From Tachypleus tridentatus (Eukaryota > Arthropoda > Merostomata > Xiphosura > Limulidae), in NCBI RefSeq assembly GCF_004210375.1, contig NC_134830.1:4774001-4838000 (forward strand): 64,000 nucleotides of DNA, written 5' to 3'. The notes beneath the pieces were generated by a model, which was not told where the DNA came from, searched no databases, and worked only from the letters and a program-made list of their open reading frames with translations. Numbering within the stretch: position 1 is the first letter of the stretch; each line of letters starts with the position of its first letter. The position numbers were made by a program, and so were the translations under genes. Positions 36,614 to 46,559 of this stretch are shown here, piece after piece.

Positions 36614-37404
36614 GGAGATTATTACCATTTAGTTATTATTGTTGTTTGCACCAAATATATATATGTTCATTAGCAGTATTTCATTAAGAAATGCATGTTG
36701 TTATTTATGTTATCATTTCGACTTATTTTCGTAAAGTCCTGTTCGCACTCTACATCTCCAACAATGATACTTCAACAAAGTCTAACAACTGATACCACAC
36801 GTGTATGTATTACTAAATAAAATATAAGATGATAGTTTCTTTGTGAAACCTAACCCATACAAATACAGGAATCTTCATGAGGTAATGAATTGACTGACTC
36901 AACTACAGAACTGCAATTATAAATGAAATAAGAAAAACACTTGTGTAAAACATGTCCCAACCATACCTTCACTGCTACGCTAAGAAATGGTATCACGGGA
37001 CACCAAAGATAGAGACAATTTTAGGACAAGCCCCCCCCCCCGGTTTTAATAACTACAGTTGTGGTGACGTTTATTATTGATTTTTTTTCAGAGTTAAGTA
37101 ACCTGTTTATATCTTGTTGTTTGATTTATTTATATATTAAATGAAACGTAACTCGATATTTCTATATCGGATCTTGTCAACAAATGAGAAGTCGATAACA
37201 AAAGTTTAATTGTTAAATGTATTATTAGTTTTGTGTTGTGTCACTCTCAGGACAAGGCACCATACATGTTCGTCTCTGTGTCACTCACAGCACAATTACA
37301 TAGCGCCTCTTAAGCTAAATATGTCGAACACGGAATTCTCAGCTGAATAAATTAATCCATGATATAAAAATGGGTTAACTGAAATCCTTGTTGTGAAGTT
37401 GAGC
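36614..37404. other. Unique AT-rich DNA with a poly-C run
   Basis: Contains a run of C at about 37030-37041 and no recognised gene or repeat. Confidence 0.4.
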
Positions 37405-37975
37405 ATGAAAACACAACCCATACTTGGCTGTTCTACCGATTTAAAACACAACTCATACTTGGCTGCTCCCCCGATTTAAAACACAACCCATACTTGGCTG
37501 TTCCCCTGATTTAAAACACAACCCATACTGGGCTGTTCTACCGATTTAAAACACAACCCATACTGGGCTGTTCTACCGATTTAAAACACAACCCATACTG
37601 GGCTGTTCCCCCGATTTAAAATACAACCCATACTTGGCTGTTCTACCGATTTAAAACACAGCCCATACTTGGCTGTTCCCCTGATTTAAAACACAACCCA
37701 TACTGGGCTGTTCCCCCAATTTAAAACACAACCCATACTGGGCTGTTCCTCCAATTTAAAATACAACCCATACTTGGCTGTTCCCCTGATTTAAAACACA
37801 ACCCATACTGGGCTGTTCCCCTGATTTAAAACACAACCCATACTGGGCTGTTCCCCCGATTTAAAACACAACCCATACTTGGCTGTTCCCCCAATTTAAA
37901 ACACAGCCCATACTTGGCTGTTCCCCTGATTTAAAACACAGCCCATACTTGGCTGTTCTACCGATTTGAAGTAAA
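37405..37975. repeat. 35-bp minisatellite, about 16 copies
   Basis: Units of AAAACACAACCCATACT, then (T/G)GGCTGTTC, then a variable YYCCRATTT end. Variants TTGG/TGGG and CTACCG/CCCCTG/CCCCCG/CCCCCA are interspersed. Confidence 0.95.
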
Positions 37976-38111
37976 ACTCATTTATTTCAAACGCAGAGCT
38001 GCTCAATATGCTGTCTACACTATGCCCATCCCAGATATGGAACTCAGAATTTTACTTATAGGCCCCCAAGCTTTGTGTCATTGATTCAGTCATACCTGAC
38101 ATAACACGAAA

Positions 38112-38325
38112 CGGCCCTCGCCACGGCCAGTTGGTTAGGGCGTTTGGCTCGTAATCTGAGAGTCGCAGGTTTGAATCTCCGTCACACCAAACATGCTCGC
38201 CCTTTCAGCCGTTGGAGAGTTATAATGTGACGATCAATCCCACTATCTTTGTCAAAAATAGCCCAAAACACTGCAAAGCTACATGACGTCCACGTGCGTT
38301 AGCCGTCCTTAATTTACACTGTACC
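38112..38325 (+). mobile_element. SINE-A composite: plus head joined to inverted tail
   Basis: 38112-38265 is a plus-orientation head and middle (box B variant GGTTTGAATCTCC), ending at AAAAATAGCCCA. 38272-38325 then reads the SINE tail in the opposite orientation (GCAAAGCTAC, then GCGTTAGCCGTCCTTAATTT). Two insertions, or an inversion or foldback event, are needed. Confidence 0.8.
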
Positions 38326-39419
38326 TTTAGAAAGATAAAAATACAAGATAATATATTCATCGTATAGTGAACAGCTTAGTTCTACAAGTGTATGTAAATT
38401 CGACTTGTTTGTTGATTTAAAAATCTCGTGTTTTATTTCATTACATAAACTTTACGGAAGAAGGGACCCTTACGTAAGTCAAACAATGCCTTTAATTTGA
38501 TGAAAGCTATATTTAGTCCTAGCATATTCAATTAGGTGATTTATCAAGAACCTACTTAATGGAAGTGCGCGTGCCACACAGCTATAGTGACCGTCGTTCA
38601 AATTTCTAACTTATTTCCACGCGAGCTACGACCACAAAAGAATGGTTATGGTGAAACTTATACGACGTGGATACCATATAATAATATTCATTGTTGAAAT
38701 CATAATGAACACTAGACAACATGTTCTCCCTTCATTACGTATATGTAGGGTTACGTTAATAGCATAACTAAATCCACCCACACACACGTACTAAAAACAC
38801 CAGCAGTTGTTTGTTTAATTCACAGACTGATTGTTACAACATGACAAATGTACTTCCATCTTTACGTTCTACACTGATATGAAGCAAAATTAATATTTTA
38901 TAAAACAACAATTTCTAAAATGTGCACTTGATACATTTCGTTCATTATGACGTCAAGAGTACTTATCAAAATGAGACAATAACAAATTTTCTTCGACAAA
39001 TATAATAATAAATAAAACAAACATATGTGACTTCAAAATGTCAACATTCGAACCTTCAAGTACAACAGTTTAACAGCATGTAAAAGTCAGTTGGACACAC
39101 CTTACCCTACAATTTTATAGCTGCCTGGCTTATGGAACCAAGTTTTAAGTCTTATGTGACGTGTTCAAAACATGTGTGTCACGTGTAACAGCACCACAGT
39201 TTAAACGTTCATAGCGTAAGAACTATACTTATGTCCCCACTAATGTTGAAAATCCCGGTAATTGTGACATCTAATACTCATATATAATGTGACACCATAT
39301 ATACTCCAGCATTCATAGTGCTGTACTATATAATATTTATATAAAAAGTAATACCATATTAGATTGTTATAACTTAAAAACAAACCTTAACAATAATAAA
39401 TTAAACAAAAAACGCTGCA
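38326..39419. other. No feature recognised
   Basis: About 1.1 kb of unique AT-rich DNA without coding signature. Confidence 0.4.
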
Positions 39420-39561
39420 CTAATTGAAAAGATCCTAGGGTACAAGCTGTAATGTGTGATTACAAAACGTACCCTAGGTTTCAGAGGAACTCAAAGAGTA
39501 GGACCCGCATTGCAGTGGGAATACACCGTCTATCAGTCTTAATCTACGCAACTCATTAGTG
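39420..39561 (+). repeat. Repeat R copy 3, interrupted by the PLE composite
   Basis: Shares GATCCTAGGGTACAAGCT, GTACCCTAGGTTTCAGAGG and GACCCGCATTGCAGTG, then ATACACCGTCTATCAGTCTTAA, with the other two copies. Its right end, CAACTCATTAGTG at 39549-39561, recurs at 43533-43545 beyond the PLE copies, so the PLE cluster was inserted into this repeat. Confidence 0.7.
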
Positions 39562-39650
39562 ATGTCGAGAAAACTCACTTGTAGAGAAAAATATATGTAA
39601 AAACGGCTCGTTTGGGTTGAGAAAATATTTTACGTAGAAGAGCGAACAAC

Positions 39651-39677
39651 GTTTCGACCTTCTTCGGTCATCGTCAG
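39651..39677 (-). ncRNA. Hammerhead-like motif, PLE copy A terminal repeat
   Basis: On the minus strand this reads the core CTGACGA, a 4-bp stem GACC/GGTC with loop GAAGAA, then GAAAC. This matches the conserved CUGANGA..GAAA arrangement of hammerhead ribozymes except for one extra base (T) before the stem. Hammerheads are known in PLE terminal repeats. Activity is unproven, and I could not fix stems I and III with confidence. Confidence 0.45.
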
Positions 39678-39804
39678 GTACACAAAGAAAGAGGAAACTG
39701 ACCGGAAGCTGACCACATGTTTGAAAGGGGTTGTGCAACTGAGTGTCGGAACGTAGAGGGCGGTGTTAGATGTTTGAATATATAATTTTATTTATTTTAT
39801 TATA

Positions 39805-40979
39805 TTAATATAGGTATAAAGGCGTTCCCTTATATTGGTTTATTTTGGGTTTAAGTTGTTGTATAAGTAAGGCTTCTTTAATTTTGCGTTTGTTTATGTT
39901 TGTTTCTTTATTTAGTATTTGAATGTTTTCTATTGTTGCGTCGTGTTTATTTGACTTGCAGTGTTCAAAAACGTGTGAAGGTGACTTTTTATGTTCTTTG
40001 AATCATGTTTCCATTTTTCTACTTGTTACTCCAATATAGAAGTCGTGGCAGTTATCACATTGTATTTCATAAATAATGTTGGTGTGGTGTTTGTCAGTGT
40101 AGTTTTTCCATAGTATAGACCTCAGATTTGTGTCTGGTATTTGAAAAAATTTGGTATTAACTGGAATGTCATATTTTGTTACTTGATTTTGCCAAATGTT
40201 GGTTATTTGTCTGCTGATGTCGGGAATATATGGTATACAGCAGTATATGGTTTCGTGATTTTTTGATTCGTGAGATATATTTACTTTTGTTGGTTGATTT
40301 TGCTTTCTGTCTAGGTGTGTGGGTATAATGTTTTCTACGGTTTGTGGAGGAAACTTATTGATGTTGATGAAGTATTGTCTTATTTTGTCTAATTCATCGT
40401 TAATTTTGTCTGGTGAGCATAGTTTTATGGCTGTGTTTATTTGGTTTCTTAGTATGTTGAGTTTTTGTTTTGTTTCATGTGCTGAGTGCCAAGGAATGTA
40501 TAGTCCAGTATGGGTGATTTTTCGGTGGATTTCTGTTTTGAATTGTGTGTCAGTTCTTGTAATTTTGAGGTTAAGAAATGATATTTGATTGCTTTCTTCC
40601 TGTTCACATGTGAAGTTAATGTTGGGATGTATAGAGTTAATGTGATTGAAAAAATTAAGTATGTGTTCTGTAGATTTGAATCCCGCAACCGTGTCATCTA
40701 CATATCAGTACCAGTATAGTGGTGGATGTAATGCTGTGTTAATTGCTTGTGTTTCAACTTGTGTCATAAAAATATTGGCTAGAACTGGTGATACTGGGTT
40801 GCCCATGCTTAGGCCATTTGTTTGTATATAGTTTTGGTTGTTGAACATGAAGTTTGTCTTTATCGTGGTGAATTCTATGAGGGTTGCTAACTGGTTACTG
40901 GGAATTTCTATAGTTGGGTTAGGGTCTCGGATATAGAGTTCTAAGGCTATCTTGCAGGCTTCAGTGGTTGGAACTTCTG
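39805..40979 (-). pseudogene. PLE copy A: RT (partial) plus GIY-YIG endonuclease, dead
   Basis: Read leftward from 40979: an RT palm fragment starting at the residues for EVPTTEACK, the YVDD box near 40697-40708, the post-YVDD region, then a GIY-YIG-type endonuclease ending at a TAA at 39805-39807. A TGA replaces the Arg codon just before the YVDD box, and other frame breaks exist. The 5' end is truncated at ACAGAAGTTCC, the same point as copy C. Plus-strand open frames over it (40319-40588) are antisense shadows. Confidence 0.88.
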
Positions 40980-40981
40980 TA

Positions 40982-42717
40982 AAACAAAACCATCAACATA
41001 ATTTCACAAAACAGAAAACTAAAAAACAACCTTACAAAAAGAGACATTAATTCCATTAAAAACCTAAAACAAGACAAAAACATAAAAATTCTAAAAGCAG
41101 ATAAAGGTAACGCTATAGTCATAATGAACACGAATGAATACATCCAAAAAATGAATAACATCCTATCAGACACGAACAAATTTAAACAAATAAACACAAA
41201 TCCAACAAAGACACACGAGACACAACTGAACAAATTACTACTACAAATGAAAAAAGCCAACACAATTTCACAAACACTTTATTCCTACCTACGTAAAACC
41301 GACTCACGCACACCGCAAATATACGGCATCCCCAAACCTCATAAACCAGATTGTCCATTACGACCAATAATGTCCACATATGAATCGTTTAATTACAATC
41401 TTGGTAAATACATAGCATGGGCATTCTCCAAATATGTAACATCAGCCAGCTCATTCATCAAAGACTCTTTTAATTTCAAGTCTAATCTAAATCAACTTAA
41501 TCATAAAGCCTTAATGGCCAGTTTCGATGTTATGTCCCTCTTTACAGAAGTTCCAACCACTGAAGCCTGCAAGATAGCCTTAGAACTCTATATCCGAGAC
41601 CCTAACCCAACAATAGAAATTCCCAGTAACCAGTTAGCAACCCTCATAGAATTCACCACGATAAAGACAAACTTCATGTTCAACAACCAAAACTATATAC
41701 AAACAAATGGCTTAAGCATGGGCAACCCAGTATCACCAGTTCTAGCCAATATTTTTATGACACAAGTTGAAACACAAGCAATTAACACAGCATTACATCC
41801 ACCACTATACTGGTACAGATATGTAGATGACACGGTTGCGGGATTCAAATCTACAAAACACATACTTAATTTTTTCAATCACATTAACTCTATACATCCC
41901 AACATTAACTTCACATGTGAACAGGAAGAAAGCAATCAAATATCATTTCTTAACCTCAAAATTACAAGAACTGACACACAATTCAAAACAGAAATCCACT
42001 GAAAAATCACCCATACTGGACTACACATTCCTTGGGACTCAGCACATGAAACAAAACAAAAACTCAACATACTAAGAAACCAAATAAACACAGCCATAAA
42101 ACTATGCTCACCAGATAAAATTAACGATGAATTAGACAAAATAAAACAATACTTCATCAACATAAATAAGTTTCCTCCACAAACCGTAGAAAACATTATA
42201 CGCACACACCTAGACAGAAAGCAAAATCAACCAACTACAGTAAATACAGCTCACGAATCAAAACCACGAAACCATATACTGCTGTATACCATATATTCCT
42301 GACATCAGCAAACAAATAACCAACATTTGGCAAAAATTAGTAACAAAATATGACATTCCAGTTAATACCAAATTTATTCAAAAACCCGGCACAAAACTGA
42401 GGTCTATACTATGTAAAAACTACACTGACAAACACCACACCAACATTATTTATAAAATACAATGTGATAACTGCCACGACTTCTATATTGGAGAAACAAG
42501 TAGAAAAATGGAAACCAGATTCAAAGAACATAAAAAGTCACCGTCACACGTTTTCGAACACTGCAAGTCAAATAAACACAACATAACCATAGAAAACACT
42601 CAAATACTAAATAAAGAAACAAACATAAACAAACGCAAAATTAAAGAAGCCTTACTTATACAACAACTTAAACCCAAAATAAACCAATATAAAGGAACGC
42701 CTTTATACCTATATTAA
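40982..42717 (+). pseudogene. PLE copy B: reverse transcriptase + GIY-YIG endonuclease
   Basis: This is the best-preserved PLE here. RT motifs in order: KILKADKGNAIVIM (about 41088-41129); IYGIPKPHKP and LRPIMS (motif 2-like); MASFDVMSLFTEVP (palm motif A); NGLSMGNPVSPVLANIFM (motif B); YWYRYVDDTVAGF with YVDD at 41820-41831 (motif C); and HPNINFTCEQEES with SFLNLKIT (motif D/E). The endonuclease (about 42430-42717) has IIYKIQCDNC, FYIGETSRKMETRFKEH and the closing KPKINQYKGT. Defects: an in-frame TGA at 42000-42002 where sister copies read Arg, and a frameshift between about 42240 and 42290. The frame is open from its left edge at the junction with copy A, so the natural start is missing. 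The cis arrangement RT then GIY-YIG is typical of EN-positive PLEs. Confidence 0.93.
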
Positions 42718-42821
42718 TATAATAAATAAATAAAATTATATATTCAAACATCTAATACCGCCCTCTACATTTCGACACACAGTTACACAACCCCTTCAAA
42801 CATGTGGTCAGCTTCCGGTCA

Positions 42822-42926
42822 GTTACCTCTTTCTTTGTGAACCTGACGATGACCGAAGAAGGTCGAAACGTTGTTCGCTCTTCTATGTAAAATATTTTCT
42901 CAACCCAAACGAGCCGTTTTTGCATA
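42822..42926 (+). repeat. PLE terminal repeat (pLTR part), first copy
   Basis: Runs from CAGTTACCTCTTTC to CGTTTTTGCATATA and is repeated almost exactly at 43422-43531. It follows the endonuclease stop of copy B by about 100 bases. It contains the hammerhead-like motif. Confidence 0.88.
42843..42869 (+). ncRNA. Hammerhead-like motif, PLE copy B
   Basis: CTGACGA core, T, stem GACC/GGTC with loop GAAGAA, then GAAAC. Same layout as in copies A and D and in the second terminal repeat. Confidence 0.45.
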
Positions 42927-42927
42927 T

Positions 42928-43421
42928 AAACAAGGAATGTATAGTCCAGCATGGGTGATTTTTCGGTGGATTTCTGTTTTGAATTGTGTGTCGGCTCTTG
43001 TAATTTTGAGGTTAAGAAATGATATTTGATTGCTTTCTTCCTGTTCACAAGTGAAGTTAATGTTGGGATGTATAGAGTTAATGTGATTGAAAATATTAAG
43101 TGTGTGTTCTGTAGATGTGAATTCCGCAACCGTGTCATCCACATATCTGTACCAGTATAGTGGTGGATGTAATGCTGTGTTAATTGCTTGTGTTTCAACT
43201 TGTGTCATAAAAGTATTGGCTAGAACTGGTGATACTGGTTTGCCCATGCTTAGGCCATTTGTTTGTATATAGTTTTAGTTGTTGAACATGAAGTTTGTCT
43301 TTATCGTGTTGAATTCTATGAGGGTTGGTAATTGGTTACTGGGAATGTCTGTAGTTAGGTTAGGGTCTCGGATATAGAGTTCTAAGGCTATCTTGCAGGC
43401 TTCAGTGGTTGGAACTTCTGT
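42928..43421 (-). pseudogene. PLE copy C: RT palm fragment
   Basis: A 494-bp minus-strand fragment spans motif A's end (GAAGTTCCAACC) to KITHAGLYIPC, including NTFMTQVETQAINTAL and the YVDD box near 43132-43143. In its best frame a stop interrupts the segment before motif B. It sits between two direct copies of the terminal repeat, and its 5' truncation is at the same base as in copy A. Confidence 0.88.
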
Positions 43422-43531
43422 CAGTTACCTCTTTCTTTGTGAACCTGACGATGACCGAAGAAGGTCGAAACGTTGTTCGCTCTTCTATGTAAAATATTTT
43501 CTCAACCCAAACGAGCCGTTTTTGCATATAT
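43422..43531 (+). repeat. PLE terminal repeat, second copy
   Basis: Near-identical to 42822-42926, same orientation, ending at TTTGCATATA just before the 3' target duplication. Confidence 0.9.
43445..43471 (+). ncRNA. Hammerhead-like motif, second terminal repeat
   Basis: Identical to the motif at 42843-42869. Confidence 0.45.
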
Positions 43532-43545
43532 ACAACTCATTAGTG

Positions 43546-43866
43546 TCTACCTGCACGAAATGAAATATTATGAAACTGACCTCGGAGTTCTCGATTCGTC
43601 AGTTTGTGAAAAAGGAAACAAATAATTTGTTCATTCTTCTTTAAGAGTGAAAACAGTGTGATGACGATATGTCATCAGCTGTATTGATGCAACTTTATTA
43701 TTACAGACAGGAGTTACACATCGTGGCTATTCAATAACAGTTTACGGTTCAAAGAAAAGTTGGAAGGACGTTTTGCCGAATACAAAACCAAAGCCTAACC
43801 AACAGTTTAAAAATCTGGATGGAAGATGTTAATGTGTTTCGTAAAATATAACAAGTTTTCAGAGAC
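43546..43866. other. No feature recognised
   Basis: Unique sequence after the PLE cluster. Its first bases may continue repeat R copy 3. Confidence 0.35.
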
Positions 43867-44206
43867 CTTATATTTATGTATCATATTTCGACCCATGTGC
43901 AAACTGGGATTCTCTCCTTATATTTATGTATCATATTTCGACCCATGTGCAAACTGGGATTCTCTCCTTATATTTATGTATCCTATTTCGACCCATGTGC
44001 AAACTGGGATTCTCTCCTTATATTTATGTATCATATTTCGATCCATGTGCAAACTGGGATTCTCTCCTTATATTTATGTATCCTGTGCAAACTGGGATTC
44101 TCTCCTTATATTTATGTATCATATTTCGACCCATGTGCAAACTGGGATTCTCTCCTTATATTTATGTATCATATTTCGACCCATGTGCAAACTGGGATTC
44201 TCTCTC
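43867..44206. repeat. 50-bp minisatellite, about 7 copies
   Basis: Units of TTATATTTATGTATC, (A/C)TATTTCGACCCATG, TGCAAACTGGGATTCTCTCC. One unit near 44080 lacks about 15 bases (TATTTCGACCCA). Open frames in all three plus frames come from the repeat. Confidence 0.95.
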
Positions 44207-45119
44207 ACTTGTGCTTCTAAATGAAATGATAAGACAACTGGAAATCTCAAAAACCAATGGTTGCTTCACAGACAGCGTATCATCCAGAATGCACAACCAA
44301 ACTCAAACACACGTAAAATTAGAAATACAATGCACCGCATTGTAACGTAATTTAAAACTTCGAAAACATAAGGAGTCTATTTTTCATTTTGAATTGAAAT
44401 TAACTGTTAGTGCTGTCAAGTTGATGTTTGCTCACGTAAGTTAATATTAACCAAGATTAACATGTCTGGAGTTTCCTGATATTACTTGAGATAAGCAGTG
44501 CATTAAGAGTACAATCGCTGTGACTGCTTCCTTCGGGTTTATGAATGCTCCATGTGCAAAACGGAAACAACAATAGAATACTCATGTGAAAACGATAATG
44601 AATTATTCACATCTCACATTATACTCAAGAGTAGCTTATATTCGATTAAAATATTCAACGTTTCTAACAAACTTATAGAAGAAATATAATTATGTAAACA
44701 TATGTAATGTAAATAAAAAACAAACATTAAAGTTAATCCGCCCCCTATCCACAGGTCAAACAAACATTAATTTGAAAGGTTGGTAAAATCCCAACCAGTC
44801 TTTTCAGATCATTGCTTGTGTTTAAATAATCAAATTTGTTCGTACAGCTGAAAAACTTATTTATTATCGTATAAAAAAGTATTAATTATATTGTTACAAC
44901 AGTTACATTAACTATAGCCATTACCATCGTAATCTAAGGAAGACAAAAACTAGCATGATGTAATGTTCTGGGACAAGAAGGAACCACTTTCGCTGTCCCA
45001 ATCTCGAAACCAAGCGACAATTTTTAAATAAATAAATTGAAAACATCTTCAAGTCAGTTCTTATTATTCTATACTTTATTTAAGCTCACTTAAATTTACT
45101 GTCTCTACGTTTTACTTTG
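44207..45119. other. No feature recognised
   Basis: Unique AT-rich DNA. Confidence 0.4.
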
Positions 45120-46517
45120 TATCACTTAGTCCTACTGTTCTCACTGTTAAATTTGTATTTGTGTCCCCTAGTCCTACTATTCTCACTATTAAATTTATAT
45201 GTATCCCCAAGTGCTACTGTTCTCACTGTTAAATTTATATTTGTGTCCCCTAGTCCTACTGTTCTCACTGTTAACTTTATATTTGTGTCCCCTAGTATTA
45301 CATTTCTCACTGTTAAATTTATATTTGTATCCCCTAGTCCTACTGTTCTCAATGTTAAATTTATGTTTGTGCCCCCTATTCCTACTGTTTTCACTGTTAA
45401 ATTTGTATTTGTGTCCCCTAGTCCTACTGTTCTCAATGTTAAATTTCTATTTGTGTCCCCTAATCCTACTGTTCTCACTGTTAAATTTGTGTTTAGTCCT
45501 ACTGTTCTCCCCTAATCCTACTGTTCTAGTCACTGTTAAATTTATATTTGTGTCCCCTAGTCCTACTGTTCTCACTGTTAAAAATATGTATTTGTGTCCC
45601 CTAGTCCTACTGTTCTCACTGTTAATGTTAAATTTTATTTGTGTCCCCTGTCCCCTAGTCCTAGTCCTACTGTTCTCACTATTAAATTTATATTTGTGTC
45701 CCCTAGTCCTACTGTTCTCACTGTTAAATTTATATTTGTATCCCCTAGTCCTACTGTTCTCAATGTTAAATTTGTATGTGTCCTCTAGTCCTACTGTTCT
45801 CACTGTTAAATATATATTTGTCTCCTAGTCCTACTGTTCTCAATGTTAAATTTATATTTGTGTCCCCTAGTCCTACTGTTCTCATTGTTAAATATATATT
45901 TGTGTCCCCTATTCCTACTGTTCTCAATGTTAAATTTGTATTTGTGTCCTCTAGTCCTACTGTTCTCATTGTTAAATTTATATTTGTGTCCCCTAGTCCT
46001 ACTGTTCTCAATGTTAAATTTGTATTTGTGTCCCCTAGTCCTGCTGTTCTCACTGTTAAATATATATTTGTGTCCCCTAGTCCTACTGTTCTCACTGTTA
46101 AATTTGTGTCCCCTAGTCCTACTGTTCTCACTATTAAATTTATATTTGTGTCCCCTAGTCCTACTGTTCTCACTGTTAAAATTATATTTGTATCCCCTAG
46201 TCCTACTGTTCTCAATGTTAAATTTGTATTTGTATCCTCTAGTCCTACTGTTCTCACTGTTAAATATATATTTGTGTCCCCTAGTCCTACTGTTCTCATT
46301 GTTAAATATATATTTGTGTCTCCTAGTCCTACTGTTCTCAATGTTAAATTTGTATTTGTGTCCTCTAGTCCCACTGTTCTCACTGTTAAATTTATATTTG
46401 TGTCCCCTAGTCCTACTGTTCTCAATGTTAAATTTGTATTTGTGTCCCCTAGTCCTACTGTTCTCACTGTTAAATATATATTTGTGTCCCCTAGTCCTAC
46501 TGTTCTCACTGTTAAAT
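45120..46517. repeat. 42-bp minisatellite, about 33 copies
   Basis: Unit: CCTACTGTTCTCACTGTTAA then ATTTATATTTGTGTCCCCTAGT. Length is mainly 42 bp (14 codons), with several shorter or longer units at 45490-45660. Variants (AATG/ACTG; TTTGTA/TATATA) are interspersed. Because the unit is a multiple of 3, frames stay open on both strands (for example 45776-46534 plus and 45766-46509 minus, about 250 codons). I treat this as repeat-driven, not as a gene: no signal, no start context and equal openness in several frames. Confidence 0.93.
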
Positions 46518-46559
46518 TCCTCTTAAAATCTTAACCAACTCAATCAGATTCACCTAACT

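Larger units (their letters stand above)
39562..43532. mobile_element. Composite Penelope-like element cluster (copies A, B, C)
   Basis: Three PLE copies of one family lie inside one 13-bp direct repeat, CAACTCATTAGTG (39549-39561 and 43533-43545). A is minus (39562-40979), B is plus (40982-42926), and C is a minus fragment (42928-43421), followed by a second copy of the plus-oriented terminal repeat (43422-43531). A and B are head-to-head inverted arms. PLEs are retroelements with RT and usually a GIY-YIG endonuclease; complex inverted and partially tandem arrangements are known for them. Confidence 0.9.

Noticed and set aside
40319..40697. Hydrophobic plus-strand frames over PLE copy A (and equivalents at 41936-42205, 54775-55056)
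   Set aside because: These are antisense readings of the PLE RT/endonuclease gene; the same shadows recur with every PLE copy.
39562..43532. LTR retrotransposon or retrovirus with repeated termini
   Set aside because: The RT motifs (YVDDT with PLE-type surroundings) and GIY-YIG endonuclease are those of Penelope-like elements; no gag, protease, RNase H or integrase is present.
45766..46509. A 247-codon repetitive minus-strand protein (RTVGLGDTN repeats)
   Set aside because: The 42-bp period keeps several frames open at once on both strands, and no start context, signal or flanking exon supports a gene.
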